Of a DNA stretch of 64,000 nt, positions 7,380-16,869 are shown in pieces. How positions within the stretch are numbered: the stretch's first letter is position 1; each line of letters begins with the position of its first letter. The DNA comes from Bacteroidota bacterium (lineage in GTDB: Bacteria > Bacteroidota > Bacteroidia > Flavobacteriales > Weeksellaceae), in assembly GCA_023393915.1 (NCBI GenBank), contig JAEXBS010000072.1:36488-100487 (forward strand), in the 5' to 3' direction. The translations under genes were made by a program, and so were the position numbers. Below the pieces are notes generated by a model. It saw nothing but the letters and a program-made list of their open reading frames with translations, was not told the origin of the DNA and made no database searches.

Positions 7380-8017
7380 TACTGTCTTGCATAGCCGTTT
7401 CTTAACCGATCACTTAATCCTGCGGCAATTTCATCGAAATTAAATGGTTTGTATTGTGCATCAAGCATTAGTGGCATTTCGTTCGCAATGAGCATAATCA
7501 CAATGGAGAAAAAATTCGGATTAAAAGAATTGGCCTTATTCTCCTCAGGGATGAGCTTCATAGCAATTTCATTGAAGTTATTAATGTACTTCTCCATTAA
7601 TATCGAATATTTATTTCCATTATGAGCGTCGGCTATTCGCCAATACCGAAGTGCGGTTTGAAAATAAGCAAAGTTATTGTAGATCAGCTCTAAATGCTGT
7701 GACAAAAGTCTATTGAATCCTTCTAATGGCGGAGATGTGTCTTTTTGAGAGTCGGAGTAAATTCGTTCAAAATCCGTATATAGTACTTCACATAACAAAA
7801 CAAGTATTTCCTCCTTATTTGCAAAAAAGTTATAAATGGCAGGTGCTGTTACTCCTAGCTTTTTCGCTAAATCTCGCATAGTGGTCTCTTTAAACCCTTT
7901 TTGGCTAAAGAGTTTAACGGCGACTTTGAGAATTTGACTTTTTTTCTTATCCTGCAGTACTGGCACGTTAAATGAGTAAGTGTTAAACTCTACCAAAGTT
8001 AGAATTTTTTTAGACAT
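7379..8017 (-). CDS. TetR/AcrR family transcriptional regulator
   Basis: A 212-residue TetR protein with HTH at about 27-65 (KLFSQKGFKETTMRDLAKK and VTAPAIYNFFANKEEIL). I chose ATG at 8017 rather than an in-frame TTG at 8035, because the TTG lies inside the apparent promoter and operator. A TTTGC core sits only a few bases before the ATG, so the transcript may be almost leaderless. The C-terminus (EIAAGLSDRLRNGY) resembles that of the downstream TetR gene. The gene interrupts the usual rplL-rpoB continuity on the opposite strand. Confidence 0.86.
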   Translation of the reverse strand: MSKKILTLVEFNTYSFNVPVLQDKKKSQILKVAVKLFSQKGFKETTMRDLAKKLGVTAPAIYNFFANKEEILVLLCEVLYTDFERIYSDSQKDTSPPLEGFNRLLSQHLELIYNNFAYFQTALRYWRIADAHNGNKYSILMEKYINNFNEIAMKLIPEENKANSFNPNFFSIVIMLIANEMPLMLDAQYKPFNFDEIAAGLSDRLRNGYARQ

Positions 8018-8026
8018 AATTTTGCA

Positions 8027-8040
8027 AACGAACAATCGTT
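8027..8040. promoter_or_regulatory. Candidate TetR operator
   Basis: The palindrome AACG-N6-CGTT lies 10 bp before the chosen start of the TetR gene and overlaps its probable promoter. Short AACG/CGTT half-sites are common in TetR-family operators, so this is a plausible autoregulatory site. Confidence 0.4.
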
Positions 8041-8148
8041 AACCAATTTTTTAGGTAACCTTTTGTAAAAACTGCCTTGCAGGTGTATAGTAACATGATT
8101 TTCAGTGTAGTTTTTTTCTGAAATAATTTATGCAAATAGAAAATTTAG

Positions 8149-8156
8149 TATATTTG
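8149..8156 (+). promoter_or_regulatory. Upstream -7 element before rpoB
   Basis: TATATTTG followed by CAATAG. No clear -33 TTTG is present at the right distance. Transcription from here would meet a terminator-like hairpin about 80 nt downstream. Confidence 0.45.
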
Positions 8157-8207
8157 CAATAGCAATTGTTCCAAATGGACACTTGCACGAATGATGAAAA
8201 AAATAGG

Positions 8208-8243
8208 AAATTCTGCAAAGGGTTTCCTTTTTTTATTCCAATT
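8208..8243 (+). terminator. Terminator-like hairpin upstream of rpoB
   Basis: AGGAAA pairs with TTTCCT over a 12-nt loop. It is flanked by A-rich and T-rich runs that lengthen the stem, and ends in seven T residues. It could end an approximately 80-nt transcript from the 8149 element. Confidence 0.55.
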
Positions 8244-8281
8244 GATTTGTATGAAAGCTTCTCAGCTGATGTTGTTCATAC

Positions 8282-8314
8282 TTTGGAAGTTATATAAAAT
8301 ATTTCTTATATTTG
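8282..8314 (+). promoter_or_regulatory. Main rpoBC promoter
   Basis: TTTG (8282-8285), a 21-nt spacer, then TATATTTG (8307-8314). It is the best promoter between the TetR genes and rpoB and predicts a leader of nearly 300 nt. Confidence 0.75.
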
Positions 8315-8325
8315 CAGTCCTTTTG

Positions 8326-8541
8326 AAGTTATCCGTTGTTCCAAAAGATTTAATAATTCTAAATGAAGTGCTCTCTTTTACGTTTGTAGAAGGGATATTC
8401 GTGTATTAAGTCAACTGACTATTGGATATATTCTTAAGAAAGTAAAAAATATTTTGCACTACTCCGTGAAAAGATATACCGGCGTTGCAGTAAGAATTCA
8501 AGAAAGATTAGGGTCTAATCACTTATTGTAACGGATAACTT
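8326..8541 (+). promoter_or_regulatory. Putative structured rpoB leader
   Basis: AAGTTATCCGTT (8326-8337) and AACGGATAACTT (8530-8541) are perfectly complementary over 12 bp and enclose 192 nt. Inside is a perfect hairpin GATTAG-GGT-CTAATC (8506-8520). The left arm begins a few bases after the predicted transcription start, and the right arm is followed by a T-rich tract. This suggests a closed RNA domain, either a cis-acting control element of rpoBC or an independent RNA. I do not recognise it as 6S, RNase P or tmRNA. Confidence 0.45.
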
Positions 8542-8616
8542 AAGTCCTTTCTCTTTCTAATTTTTTAATATTTTTTGTAAATCAAAATATTTTTTAACCC
8601 TCTTTTAAATTACTTT

Positions 8617-11600
8617 ATGAGTAAATCAAAAGCCGTAAAAAGCACTGAGAACACTCTTGCAAATGAAAGAGTGAATTTTACTTCAGCGAAAGGTAAAATT
8701 GTAACTCCTGACTTTCTAGATGTGCAGCTTGCTTCTTTCAAGGATTTTTTTCAGCTGGACACTCTACCTGAGGACAGATTGAATGAAGGTCTTTACAAGA
8801 CATTCCAAGAAAACTTCCCAATTACCGATTCTCGGAACCAATTCGTTTTAGAGTTTTTGGATTATCTAGTAGATTCTCCAAGGTATTCTATTGACGAATG
8901 TGTTGAGCGTGGACTGACCTATTCTGTACCACTCAAAGCTCGTTTGAAATTGTATTGTACCGATCCAGAGCACGAAGATTTCCAAACCGTTATCCAAGAT
9001 GTGTATTTAGGTCCAGTGCCTTACATGACCCCTTCAGGATCTTTTATTATCAATGGAGCTGAGCGTGTTATTGTTACACAGCTTCACCGTTCCCCTGGTG
9101 TGTTCTTTGGACAAACCTATCATGCGAATGGTACTAAACTTTACTATTCTAGAATTATTCCATTCAAAGGTTCTTGGATGGAGTTTACTACGGATATCAA
9201 TAACGTAATGTATGCGTATATTGACCGTAAGAAAAAATTACCATTAACTACCTTACTTCGTGCCATTGGTTATGAGTCCGATAAAGATATTCTTCAGATT
9301 TTTGATCTAGCTGAAGAGGTAAAAGTAAGCAAGGCAGCACTTAAAAAAGTAGAAGGTAGAACTCTTGCCGCTCGTGTACTTAATACATGGTTTGAAGACT
9401 TTGTTGATGAAGATACGGGAGAGGTGGTTTCAATTGAAAGAAATGAAATTATTCTTGAGAGAGAAACCGTATTAGAGAAAGAACATATTGATATTATTCT
9501 TGAAGCTGGGGTTAAAACGATACTAGTTCATAAAGAAAATTCGAATGAGTTTTCTATTATTCAGAATACACTTCAGAAAGACCCTACAAACTCTGAGAAG
9601 GAAGCGGTAGAATATATTTATCGTCAACTTCGTAATGCAGAACCGCCAGATGAGGAAACGGCTCGTGGAATTATAGAGAAACTTTTCTTCTCTGAGCAGC
9701 GTTATTCTCTTGGTGAAGTAGGACGTTATCGTTTGAATAAAAAATTAAACCTTAATATTTCTGAAGACACAGAAGTATTAACGCGTGAAGATATCATCGC
9801 AATTGTTCGTCACTTGATTGAACTAGCTAACTCTAAAACAGAAGTAGACGATATCGACCACTTATCTAACCGTCGTATCAAGACGGTTGGTGAACAGCTT
9901 GCAGGACAGTTCGGGGTTGGATTATCCCGTATTGCAAGAACCATTCGTGAGCGTATGAATGTTCGTGACAACGAAATTTTTACACCTGTAGATTTGGTTA
10001 ACGCCAAAACATTAACCTCTGTAATTAACTCTTTCTTCGGAACCAACCAGCTTTCTCAGTTCATGGACCAAACCAATCCACTTTCTGAGATTACGCACAA
10101 GAGAAGACTTTCGGCTTTAGGGCCTGGTGGTCTTTCAAGAGAAAGAGCCGGGTTTGAGGTTCGTGACGTTCACCATACCCACTACGGAAGAATTTGTCCA
10201 ATTGAAACTCCAGAAGGACCAAACATCGGTTTGATCTCTTCTTTAGGTATCTATGCTAAGATCAATTCACTAGGGTTTATTGAAACACCTTACCGTAAAG
10301 TAGAAGGGGGTAAAGTAGACTTGAAAAGCGAACCGATCTATTTAAATGCTGAGGATGAAGAAGACAAAGTGATTGCTCAGGCTAATGTTGACCTTAAAGA
10401 GGATGGGACGTTAGATACAGATCGTGTAATCGCTCGTTTGGATGGAGATTATCCTGTAGTTGAACCTAATGAAGTACACTTAATTGATGTAGCTCCAAAC
10501 CAGATTTCTGGTATTTCTGCATCACTTATTCCTTTCCTTGAGCACGATGATGCGAACCGTGCCTTAATGGGATCGAATATGATGCGTCAAGCCGTTCCAT
10601 TATTAAGACCAGAAGCTCCTGTAGTAGGTACAGGTTTAGAGAAGCAAGTAGCTAAAGATTCTCGCATTTTGATTAATGCAGAAGGAACTGGTGTTGTTGA
10701 ATACGTTGATGCTGATAAGATCATTATTCGCTACGATCGTAGTGAAAATGAAGATCTAGTTAGCTTCGATTCTGCAACTAAAACTTACAACTTAACGAAG
10801 TTTAGAAAAACCAACCAGAGTACAACCATTACTTTAAGACCAAACGTTCGCGTAGGTGATAAAGTAGAAAAAGGACAAGTTCTTTGCGATGGGTATGCGA
10901 CCGAAAACGGTGAACTTGCTTTAGGACGTAACTTGACTGTAGCTTTCATGCCATGGAAAGGATACAACTTCGAGGATGCTATTGTGATTAATGAAAAAGT
11001 GGTTCGTGAGGACTGGTTTACTTCAATTCACGTTGATGAGTATACTTTAGAAGTGAGAGATACCAAACTTGGAATGGAAGAATTGACTGCGGATATTCCT
11101 AACGTATCTGAGGAGGCTACTAAAGATCTTGATGAGAACGGTATGATCCGTATTGGAGCTGAGGTGAAGCCTGGAGATATTATGATTGGGAAGATTACGC
11201 CAAAAGGAGAGTCTGATCCAACACCAGAAGAAAAACTTTTACGTGCGATTTTTGGTGATAAAGCAGGTGACGTTAAAGACGCTTCCTTAAAAGCTGATTC
11301 TTCTTTAAGAGGAGTAGTTATTAATAAGAAACTTTTCTCACGTAATATTAAAGATAAGAAGAAAAGAGCGGAAGAGAAACTCAAGCTTCAAGAGATTGAA
11401 AATAGCTACAAAGAAAAATTTGATGAGCTTAGAAATACGCTTATTGAAAAATTAGCTACTCTAGTTAATGGAAAAACTTCTCAGGGAGTGAATAACGACC
11501 TAAGTGAGGAGATTATCTCAAAAGGAGTTAAATTCACTACAAAACTTCTACAAAGTGTTGAGGATTATGTGAACGTTAGCGGAGCTGATTGGACGGTTGA

Positions 11601-12453
11601 TCAAGACAAAAATGAACTCATTAAGCAGCTTATTCATAACTATAAGATTAAGTTTAATGATATCACTGGGATAAAGAATCGTGAGAAGTTTGCGATTTCT
11701 ATTGGAGATGAACTTCCTGCAGGAATCATGAAATTGGCTAAAGTATATATTGCCAAGAAGAGAAAACTCAACGTTGGGGACAAAATGGCTGGTCGTCACG
11801 GAAATAAAGGTATTGTCTCTCGAATTGTAAGAGAGGAAGATATGCCTTTCCTTGAAGACGGTACACCAGTTGACATTGTTCTTAACCCACTTGGGGTACC
11901 TTCACGTATGAATATTGGACAGATTTACGAAACTGTTCTAGGATGGGCAGGTAAAAAATTAGGACTTAAGTTTGCAACTCCAATTTTCGATGGGGCATCC
12001 CTAGAAGACATTACGGAGTACACTGATAAGGCCGGCTTACCAGCTTACGGAAACACCTACTTATACGACGGAGGTACAGGAGAGCGTTTTACACAGCCTG
12101 CTACAGTGGGTGTGATTTACATGTTGAAGCTTGGACACATGGTGGATGATAAAATGCATGCTCGTTCTATTGGACCGTACTCTCTAATTACGCAACAACC
12201 GCTTGGTGGTAAAGCGCAGTTTGGAGGTCAACGTTTCGGAGAGATGGAGGTTTGGGCATTAGAGGCCTTTGGTGCATCGAATATCCTTCGTGAGATTCTT
12301 ACAGTAAAGTCGGATGACGTTATTGGTAGAGCAAAAACATACGAAGCGATTGCAAAAGGTGAGGCGATGCCAGAACCAGGAATTCCGGAGTCTTTCAATG
12401 TATTACTACATGAATTACAAGGTCTAGGACTGGATGTAAGACTGGAAGAATAA
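8617..12453 (+). CDS. rpoB: DNA-directed RNA polymerase subunit beta
   Basis: A 1278-residue beta subunit, normal length for Bacteroidota. The rifampicin-binding region lies at about 475-545, with GTNQLSQFMDQTNPLSEITHKRRLSALGPGG showing the usual sensitive-type residues. The C-terminal region contains KMAGRHGNKG and the GGKAQFGGQRFGEMEVWALEAFGA segment that meets beta'. It has its own promoter and long leader, because rplL is separated from it by two opposite-strand genes. rpoC follows after 61 bp. Confidence 0.99.
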   Translation: MSKSKAVKSTENTLANERVNFTSAKGKIVTPDFLDVQLASFKDFFQLDTLPEDRLNEGLYKTFQENFPITDSRNQFVLEFLDYLVDSPRYSIDECVERGLTYSVPLKARLKLYCTDPEHEDFQTVIQDVYLGPVPYMTPSGSFIINGAERVIVTQLHRSPGVFFGQTYHANGTKLYYSRIIPFKGSWMEFTTDINNVMYAYIDRKKKLPLTTLLRAIGYESDKDILQIFDLAEEVKVSKAALKKVEGRTLAARVLNTWFEDFVDEDTGEVVSIERNEIILERETVLEKEHIDIILEAGVKTILVHKENSNEFSIIQNTLQKDPTNSEKEAVEYIYRQLRNAEPPDEETARGIIEKLFFSEQRYSLGEVGRYRLNKKLNLNISEDTEVLTREDIIAIVRHLIELANSKTEVDDIDHLSNRRIKTVGEQLAGQFGVGLSRIARTIRERMNVRDNEIFTPVDLVNAKTLTSVINSFFGTNQLSQFMDQTNPLSEITHKRRLSALGPGGLSRERAGFEVRDVHHTHYGRICPIETPEGPNIGLISSLGIYAKINSLGFIETPYRKVEGGKVDLKSEPIYLNAEDEEDKVIAQANVDLKEDGTLDTDRVIARLDGDYPVVEPNEVHLIDVAPNQISGISASLIPFLEHDDANRALMGSNMMRQAVPLLRPEAPVVGTGLEKQVAKDSRILINAEGTGVVEYVDADKIIIRYDRSENEDLVSFDSATKTYNLTKFRKTNQSTTITLRPNVRVGDKVEKGQVLCDGYATENGELALGRNLTVAFMPWKGYNFEDAIVINEKVVREDWFTSIHVDEYTLEVRDTKLGMEELTADIPNVSEEATKDLDENGMIRIGAEVKPGDIMIGKITPKGESDPTPEEKLLRAIFGDKAGDVKDASLKADSSLRGVVINKKLFSRNIKDKKKRAEEKLKLQEIENSYKEKFDELRNTLIEKLATLVNGKTSQGVNNDLSEEIISKGVKFTTKLLQSVEDYVNVSGADWTVDQDKNELIKQLIHNYKIKFNDITGIKNREKFAISIGDELPAGIMKLAKVYIAKKRKLNVGDKMAGRHGNKGIVSRIVREEDMPFLEDGTPVDIVLNPLGVPSRMNIGQIYETVLGWAGKKLGLKFATPIFDGASLEDITEYTDKAGLPAYGNTYLYDGGTGERFTQPATVGVIYMLKLGHMVDDKMHARSIGPYSLITQQPLGGKAQFGGQRFGEMEVWALEAFGASNILREILTVKSDDVIGRAKTYEAIAKGEAMPEPGIPESFNVLLHELQGLGLDVRLEE

Positions 12454-12514
12454 TTTTAAATAATAGGGTGAGTCCCCAGTTTAAAATTAAAATCTAAAAT
12501 CTAAAATCGAACAA

Positions 12515-15500
12515 ATGTCAAATAAAAATAAATCAAGCAGATTTAGTAAAATAACCATTGGTCTGGCTTCACCTGAATCAATCCTCCAAGAATCAAGAGG
12601 TGAGATTTTAAAGCCAGAAACCATTAACTACCGTACCCACAAGCCGGAACGTGACGGACTTTTTTGTGAGAAAATTTTCGGTCCAATTAAGGATTACGAA
12701 TGTGCCTGTGGTAAATACAAGAGAATCCGATACAAAGGGATTGTCTGTGACCGATGCGGTGTAGAGGTAACAGAGAAGAAAGTTCGTAGAGAGCGAATTG
12801 GACACATTAACCTAGTTGTGCCTGTAGCACACATTTGGTACTTCCGTTCACTTCCGAACAAAATCGGTTATCTTTTAGGACTTCCGTCTAAAAAGCTAGA
12901 CATGATTATCTATTACGAACGATATGTCGTAATTCAACAAGGTATAGCTAAAAAAGCAGACGGATCAGACTTTGATGACAAAGAATTTTTAACAGAAGAA
13001 GAATATCTTGATATTTTAGAAACACTTCCAGTTGAAAATCAGTATTTGGATGATTCAGATCCGAATAAATTCATTGCAAAAATGGGAGCGGAAGCGGTAG
13101 AAGAACTTCTGAAAAGAATTGATCTTGATGCGCTTTCATTTGATCTACGTCACAAAGCCCATAATGAAGGATCTAAACAAAGAAGAACTGAGGCACTTAA
13201 GAGATTGAATGTAGTAGAAGCACTTAGAGGAGCTAATACTCGTATGATCAATCGTGCAGAATGGATGGTAATGAGAGTCCTTCCAGTTATTCCACCTGAG
13301 TTACGTCCGTTAGTTCCATTGGATGGGGGTAGATTTGCAACTTCCGACTTAAACGATTTATATCGTCGTGTAATTATTCGTAACAATCGTCTAAAAAGAC
13401 TTCTAGAGATTAAAGCTCCAGAAGTGATTTTACGAAATGAAAAAAGGATGCTGCAAGAAGCAGTAGATTCCCTCTTTGATAATACAAGAAAATCTTCTGC
13501 AGTTAAATCGGAATCCAACCGTCCATTGAAATCTCTTTCAGATTCCTTAAAAGGAAAGCAAGGTCGTTTCCGTCAGAACCTTCTTGGTAAACGTGTAGAT
13601 TACTCCGCACGTTCAGTAATCGTCGTAGGTCCAAACCTACAGCTTCATGAATGTGGTCTTCCAAAAGATATGGCTGCTGAACTTTATAAACCGTTCATTA
13701 TCCGTAAGCTTATTGAAAGAGGTATTGTAAAGACTGTAAAATCGGCAAAACGGATTATTGATCGTAAAGAGCCTGTTGTTTATGATATTTTGGAAAATGT
13801 GATGAAAGGTCACCCGGTATTACTAAACCGTGCGCCAACTCTTCACCGTTTGGGTATCCAAGCGTTCCAGCCAAAAATGATCGAAGGAAAAGCGATTCAG
13901 CTTCACCCACTAGTAACTACGGCATTTAACGCGGATTTTGATGGTGACCAGATGGCTGTTCACCTTCCATTAGGCCCTGAAGCAATTTTAGAAGCGCAGC
14001 TTTTAATGTTAGGATCTCAGAACGTACTTAACCCTGCGAACGGATCTCCAATTACGGTTCCATCACAGGATATGGTACTCGGACTGTACTTTATGACCAA
14101 AGAAGCGCACTCCACAGATGAGAAGCCTGTTAAAGGGGAAGGACTTGCTTTTTACTCTCCAGAAGAGGCAGAGATCGCTTTTAACGAAAGAAAAGTATCT
14201 CTGAATGCTAAAGTAAAATGCCGTCTTCCAATTAAAGAAGATGGAGAGCTTGTTACAAGATTAATCGAAACAACTGTAGGTAGAATTCTCTTCAATAATA
14301 TAGTTCCTGAGATTGTAGGTTTTGTAAATGAACTCCTTACTAAGAAATCACTTAGAAATGTTATCGGGCGCATTTTAGATGAGACCGATTTCCCTACCAC
14401 AGTGAAGTTCCTAGATGATATGAAAGATCTTGGATATGCAAATGCATTTAAAGGAGGTCTTTCTTTCTCTCTTGGTGATATTGTAATTCCACAAGAGAAG
14501 AAAACAATGATTGCTCAAGCAGTAGAAAACGTTGATGAAATTAAGGCCAATTATAACATGGGTCTTATCACAGATACGGAGCGTTATAATCAGGTTATTG
14601 ACGTTTGGACCAACACTAATGCGGGTCTTACTGAAATGATTATGAGTCGTATGAAGAGTGATCAGGGTGGATTTAACTCTGTTTACATGATGCTTGATTC
14701 TGGAGCAAGGGGATCAAAAGAACAGATCCGTCAGCTTTCGGGGATGAGAGGTCTAATGGCAAAGCCGCAAAAAGCGGGATCAACTGGAGCCGAGATTATT
14801 GAAAACCCGATTATTGCAAACTTTAAGGAGGGATTATCCATTCTTGAATACTTTATTTCTACTCACGGGGCTCGTAAGGGTCTTGCGGATACGGCACTTA
14901 AAACGGCTGATGCGGGGTACTTAACTCGTAGATTAGTGGATGTTGCACAGGATGTTATCGTAACAGAAGACGATTGTGGAACGCTACGTGGAACAGAAGT
15001 GTCTGCACTTAAGAAGAACGACGAAATTGTTGAGAGAATCTCCGAGAGAGTATTAGGTAGAGTATCACTTCACGATGTTTATCATCCTGAAACGGATGAA
15101 CTAATCATCAACGCAGATGAAATCATTACAGAACCTATTGCAAAAGCTATAGAAGCTGCAGGAATTGAAGCGGTAGAGGTTCGTTCTCCTCTTACTTGTG
15201 AAGCTAAAAGAGGTATCTGTGCGAAATGTTATGGTAGAAACCTAGCCACTGGTAAAGCGATCCATATGGGAGAAGCTGTTGGAGTTATTGCTGCACAGTC
15301 GATTGGAGAGCCAGGAACTCAGTTAACCTTAAGAACCTTCCACCAAGGGGGTACTGCAGGAAACGTTTCTGAAAACCCTTCCATTGTTGCTAAGAGAGAT
15401 GGTATTGTAGAAATGGATGAAGTGAGAACAGTTGTTTCTGAAGATGAATTCGGAGTGAAACAGGATGTGGTCGTTTCTCGTTCTACAGAATTCCGTTTGG

Positions 15501-16780
15501 TTGCTGATAACGCGCAAAGAACACCTCTAATGGTAGCGAACCTGCCATATGGTGCTTCCTTATCTGTGAAGCCAGGGGATAAAGTGAAAAAAGGTGACAT
15601 TATTGCAAAATGGGATCCGTACAACGCTGTAATTATTGCAGAGTCTGCTGGTAAGGTAGAATACGAAGATATTATTCAAGGGGTGTCTTATCAATTAGAG
15701 ATTGACGAACAAACCGGTTTTGAAGAAAAAGTAATTTCCGAATCAAGAAATAAGAAAGCGGTACCAACCCTTCGTGTTGTAGATGTTTCTGGAGATGAAC
15801 TTAAATCTTATAACCTTCCGGTGGGTGCCCACCTTATGGTAAATGACGGTGAGAAGATTAGATCTGGAAAAGTCTTAATCAAGATTCCAAGAAAATCTGC
15901 AAAAGCAGGGGATATTACCGGGGGTCTTCCTAGGGTTACCGAACTATTTGAAGCAAGAAATCCTTCCAATCCAGCTGTTGTAACAGAGATTGATGGGGTA
16001 GTTTCTTACGGTAAAATCAAGAGAGGAAACCGAGAATTGATCGTAGAGGCAAAAACAGGTGAAAAGAGAATTTATCTAGTAAAACTCTCTAACCAGATTT
16101 TAGTACAGGAGAACGACTTTGTTTATGCAGGTTCTCCACTATCTGATGGTTCTGTAACTCCAGACGATATTCTAAAAATCAAAGGTCCAACTGCGGTACA
16201 AGAATATCTTGTGAATGAAATCCAGGAGGTTTATCGACTTCAAGGGGTGAAAATTGACGATAAGCACTTTGAAATCATCGTAAGACAGATGATGACCAAA
16301 GTTGAAATTGTTGACGGTGGAGACACTCAGTTCCTTGAAGGTGCTTTAGAGCATAAGTATGATTTCTTAGAAGAGAACAACCGCATCTTTGGTATGAAGG
16401 TAGTAACAGAAGCGGGAGACTCGAAAGAGTTCAAACCTGGTCAAATGATTACTGCTCGAGAACTTCGTGATGAGAACTCTAAGCTGAAGCGTGAAGATTT
16501 ATCTCTAGTTGAGGTAAGAGAAGCTTTACCTGCTACAGCCGTTCCAGTACTACAAGGGATTACTCGTGCAGCACTTCAAACCAAATCGTTTATGTCGGCG
16601 GCTTCCTTCCAGGAAACAACCAAAGTTCTTAATGAGGCTGCGGTTTCTGGAAAAGTAGACGAGCTAAACGGACTGAAAGAGAATGTTATCGTTGGTCACC
16701 GCATCCCAGCAGGTACTGGACTAAAAGAATACCAAAACGTGATCGTAGGTTCTAAGAAAGAATTCGAAGATTTAAATTAA
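12515..16780 (+). CDS. rpoC: DNA-directed RNA polymerase subunit beta'
   Basis: A 1421-residue beta' subunit. The N-terminal zinc ribbon is present (CACGKYKRIRYKGIVCDRCG, about 68-87). The catalytic NADFDGD triad of aspartates, which holds the active-site magnesium, lies near 470. The second zinc site (CEAKRGICAKCYG) lies near 898-910. The length fits Bacteroidota without the large insertions found in some other phyla. It is co-transcribed with rpoB. Confidence 0.99.
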   Translation: MSNKNKSSRFSKITIGLASPESILQESRGEILKPETINYRTHKPERDGLFCEKIFGPIKDYECACGKYKRIRYKGIVCDRCGVEVTEKKVRRERIGHINLVVPVAHIWYFRSLPNKIGYLLGLPSKKLDMIIYYERYVVIQQGIAKKADGSDFDDKEFLTEEEYLDILETLPVENQYLDDSDPNKFIAKMGAEAVEELLKRIDLDALSFDLRHKAHNEGSKQRRTEALKRLNVVEALRGANTRMINRAEWMVMRVLPVIPPELRPLVPLDGGRFATSDLNDLYRRVIIRNNRLKRLLEIKAPEVILRNEKRMLQEAVDSLFDNTRKSSAVKSESNRPLKSLSDSLKGKQGRFRQNLLGKRVDYSARSVIVVGPNLQLHECGLPKDMAAELYKPFIIRKLIERGIVKTVKSAKRIIDRKEPVVYDILENVMKGHPVLLNRAPTLHRLGIQAFQPKMIEGKAIQLHPLVTTAFNADFDGDQMAVHLPLGPEAILEAQLLMLGSQNVLNPANGSPITVPSQDMVLGLYFMTKEAHSTDEKPVKGEGLAFYSPEEAEIAFNERKVSLNAKVKCRLPIKEDGELVTRLIETTVGRILFNNIVPEIVGFVNELLTKKSLRNVIGRILDETDFPTTVKFLDDMKDLGYANAFKGGLSFSLGDIVIPQEKKTMIAQAVENVDEIKANYNMGLITDTERYNQVIDVWTNTNAGLTEMIMSRMKSDQGGFNSVYMMLDSGARGSKEQIRQLSGMRGLMAKPQKAGSTGAEIIENPIIANFKEGLSILEYFISTHGARKGLADTALKTADAGYLTRRLVDVAQDVIVTEDDCGTLRGTEVSALKKNDEIVERISERVLGRVSLHDVYHPETDELIINADEIITEPIAKAIEAAGIEAVEVRSPLTCEAKRGICAKCYGRNLATGKAIHMGEAVGVIAAQSIGEPGTQLTLRTFHQGGTAGNVSENPSIVAKRDGIVEMDEVRTVVSEDEFGVKQDVVVSRSTEFRLVADNAQRTPLMVANLPYGASLSVKPGDKVKKGDIIAKWDPYNAVIIAESAGKVEYEDIIQGVSYQLEIDEQTGFEEKVISESRNKKAVPTLRVVDVSGDELKSYNLPVGAHLMVNDGEKIRSGKVLIKIPRKSAKAGDITGGLPRVTELFEARNPSNPAVVTEIDGVVSYGKIKRGNRELIVEAKTGEKRIYLVKLSNQILVQENDFVYAGSPLSDGSVTPDDILKIKGPTAVQEYLVNEIQEVYRLQGVKIDDKHFEIIVRQMMTKVEIVDGGDTQFLEGALEHKYDFLEENNRIFGMKVVTEAGDSKEFKPGQMITARELRDENSKLKREDLSLVEVREALPATAVPVLQGITRAALQTKSFMSAASFQETTKVLNEAAVSGKVDELNGLKENVIVGHRIPAGTGLKEYQNVIVGSKKEFEDLN

Positions 16781-16796
16781 AATTAATCAAATTCAA

Positions 16797-16839
16797 GTTT
16801 CGGGTTTGCGGTTTAATGTTAACTTTGCAAACCTGAAAC
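16797..16839. repeat. 13-bp inverted repeat between rpoC and DUF3467 gene
   Basis: GTTTCGGGTTTGC (16797-16809) pairs with GCAAACCTGAAAC (16827-16839), with a single G-T pair and a 17-nt loop. The loop holds TAACTTTG (16820-16827), a -7-like element. There is no T-run after it, so it is not a standard terminator. It may be an operator, an RNA processing site or an mRNA 3' stabiliser. Confidence 0.6.
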
Positions 16840-16869
16840 ATTGAATTATCAAACTTAATAAATTGTAAA

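Larger units (their letters stand above)
8041..8616 (+). other. Long intergenic region and rpoB leader
   Basis: No protein gene is convincing here. It contains a -7 element at 8149, a terminator-like hairpin near 8208-8241, a second better promoter at 8282-8314, and a leader of about 300 nt bounded by a 12-bp inverted repeat. A 72-codon open frame (8191-8409) crosses the terminator and second promoter and looks accidental. Confidence 0.7.

Noticed and set aside
8191..8409. 72-codon frame upstream of rpoB
   Set aside because: It crosses a terminator-like hairpin and the main rpoB promoter, and has no family resemblance.
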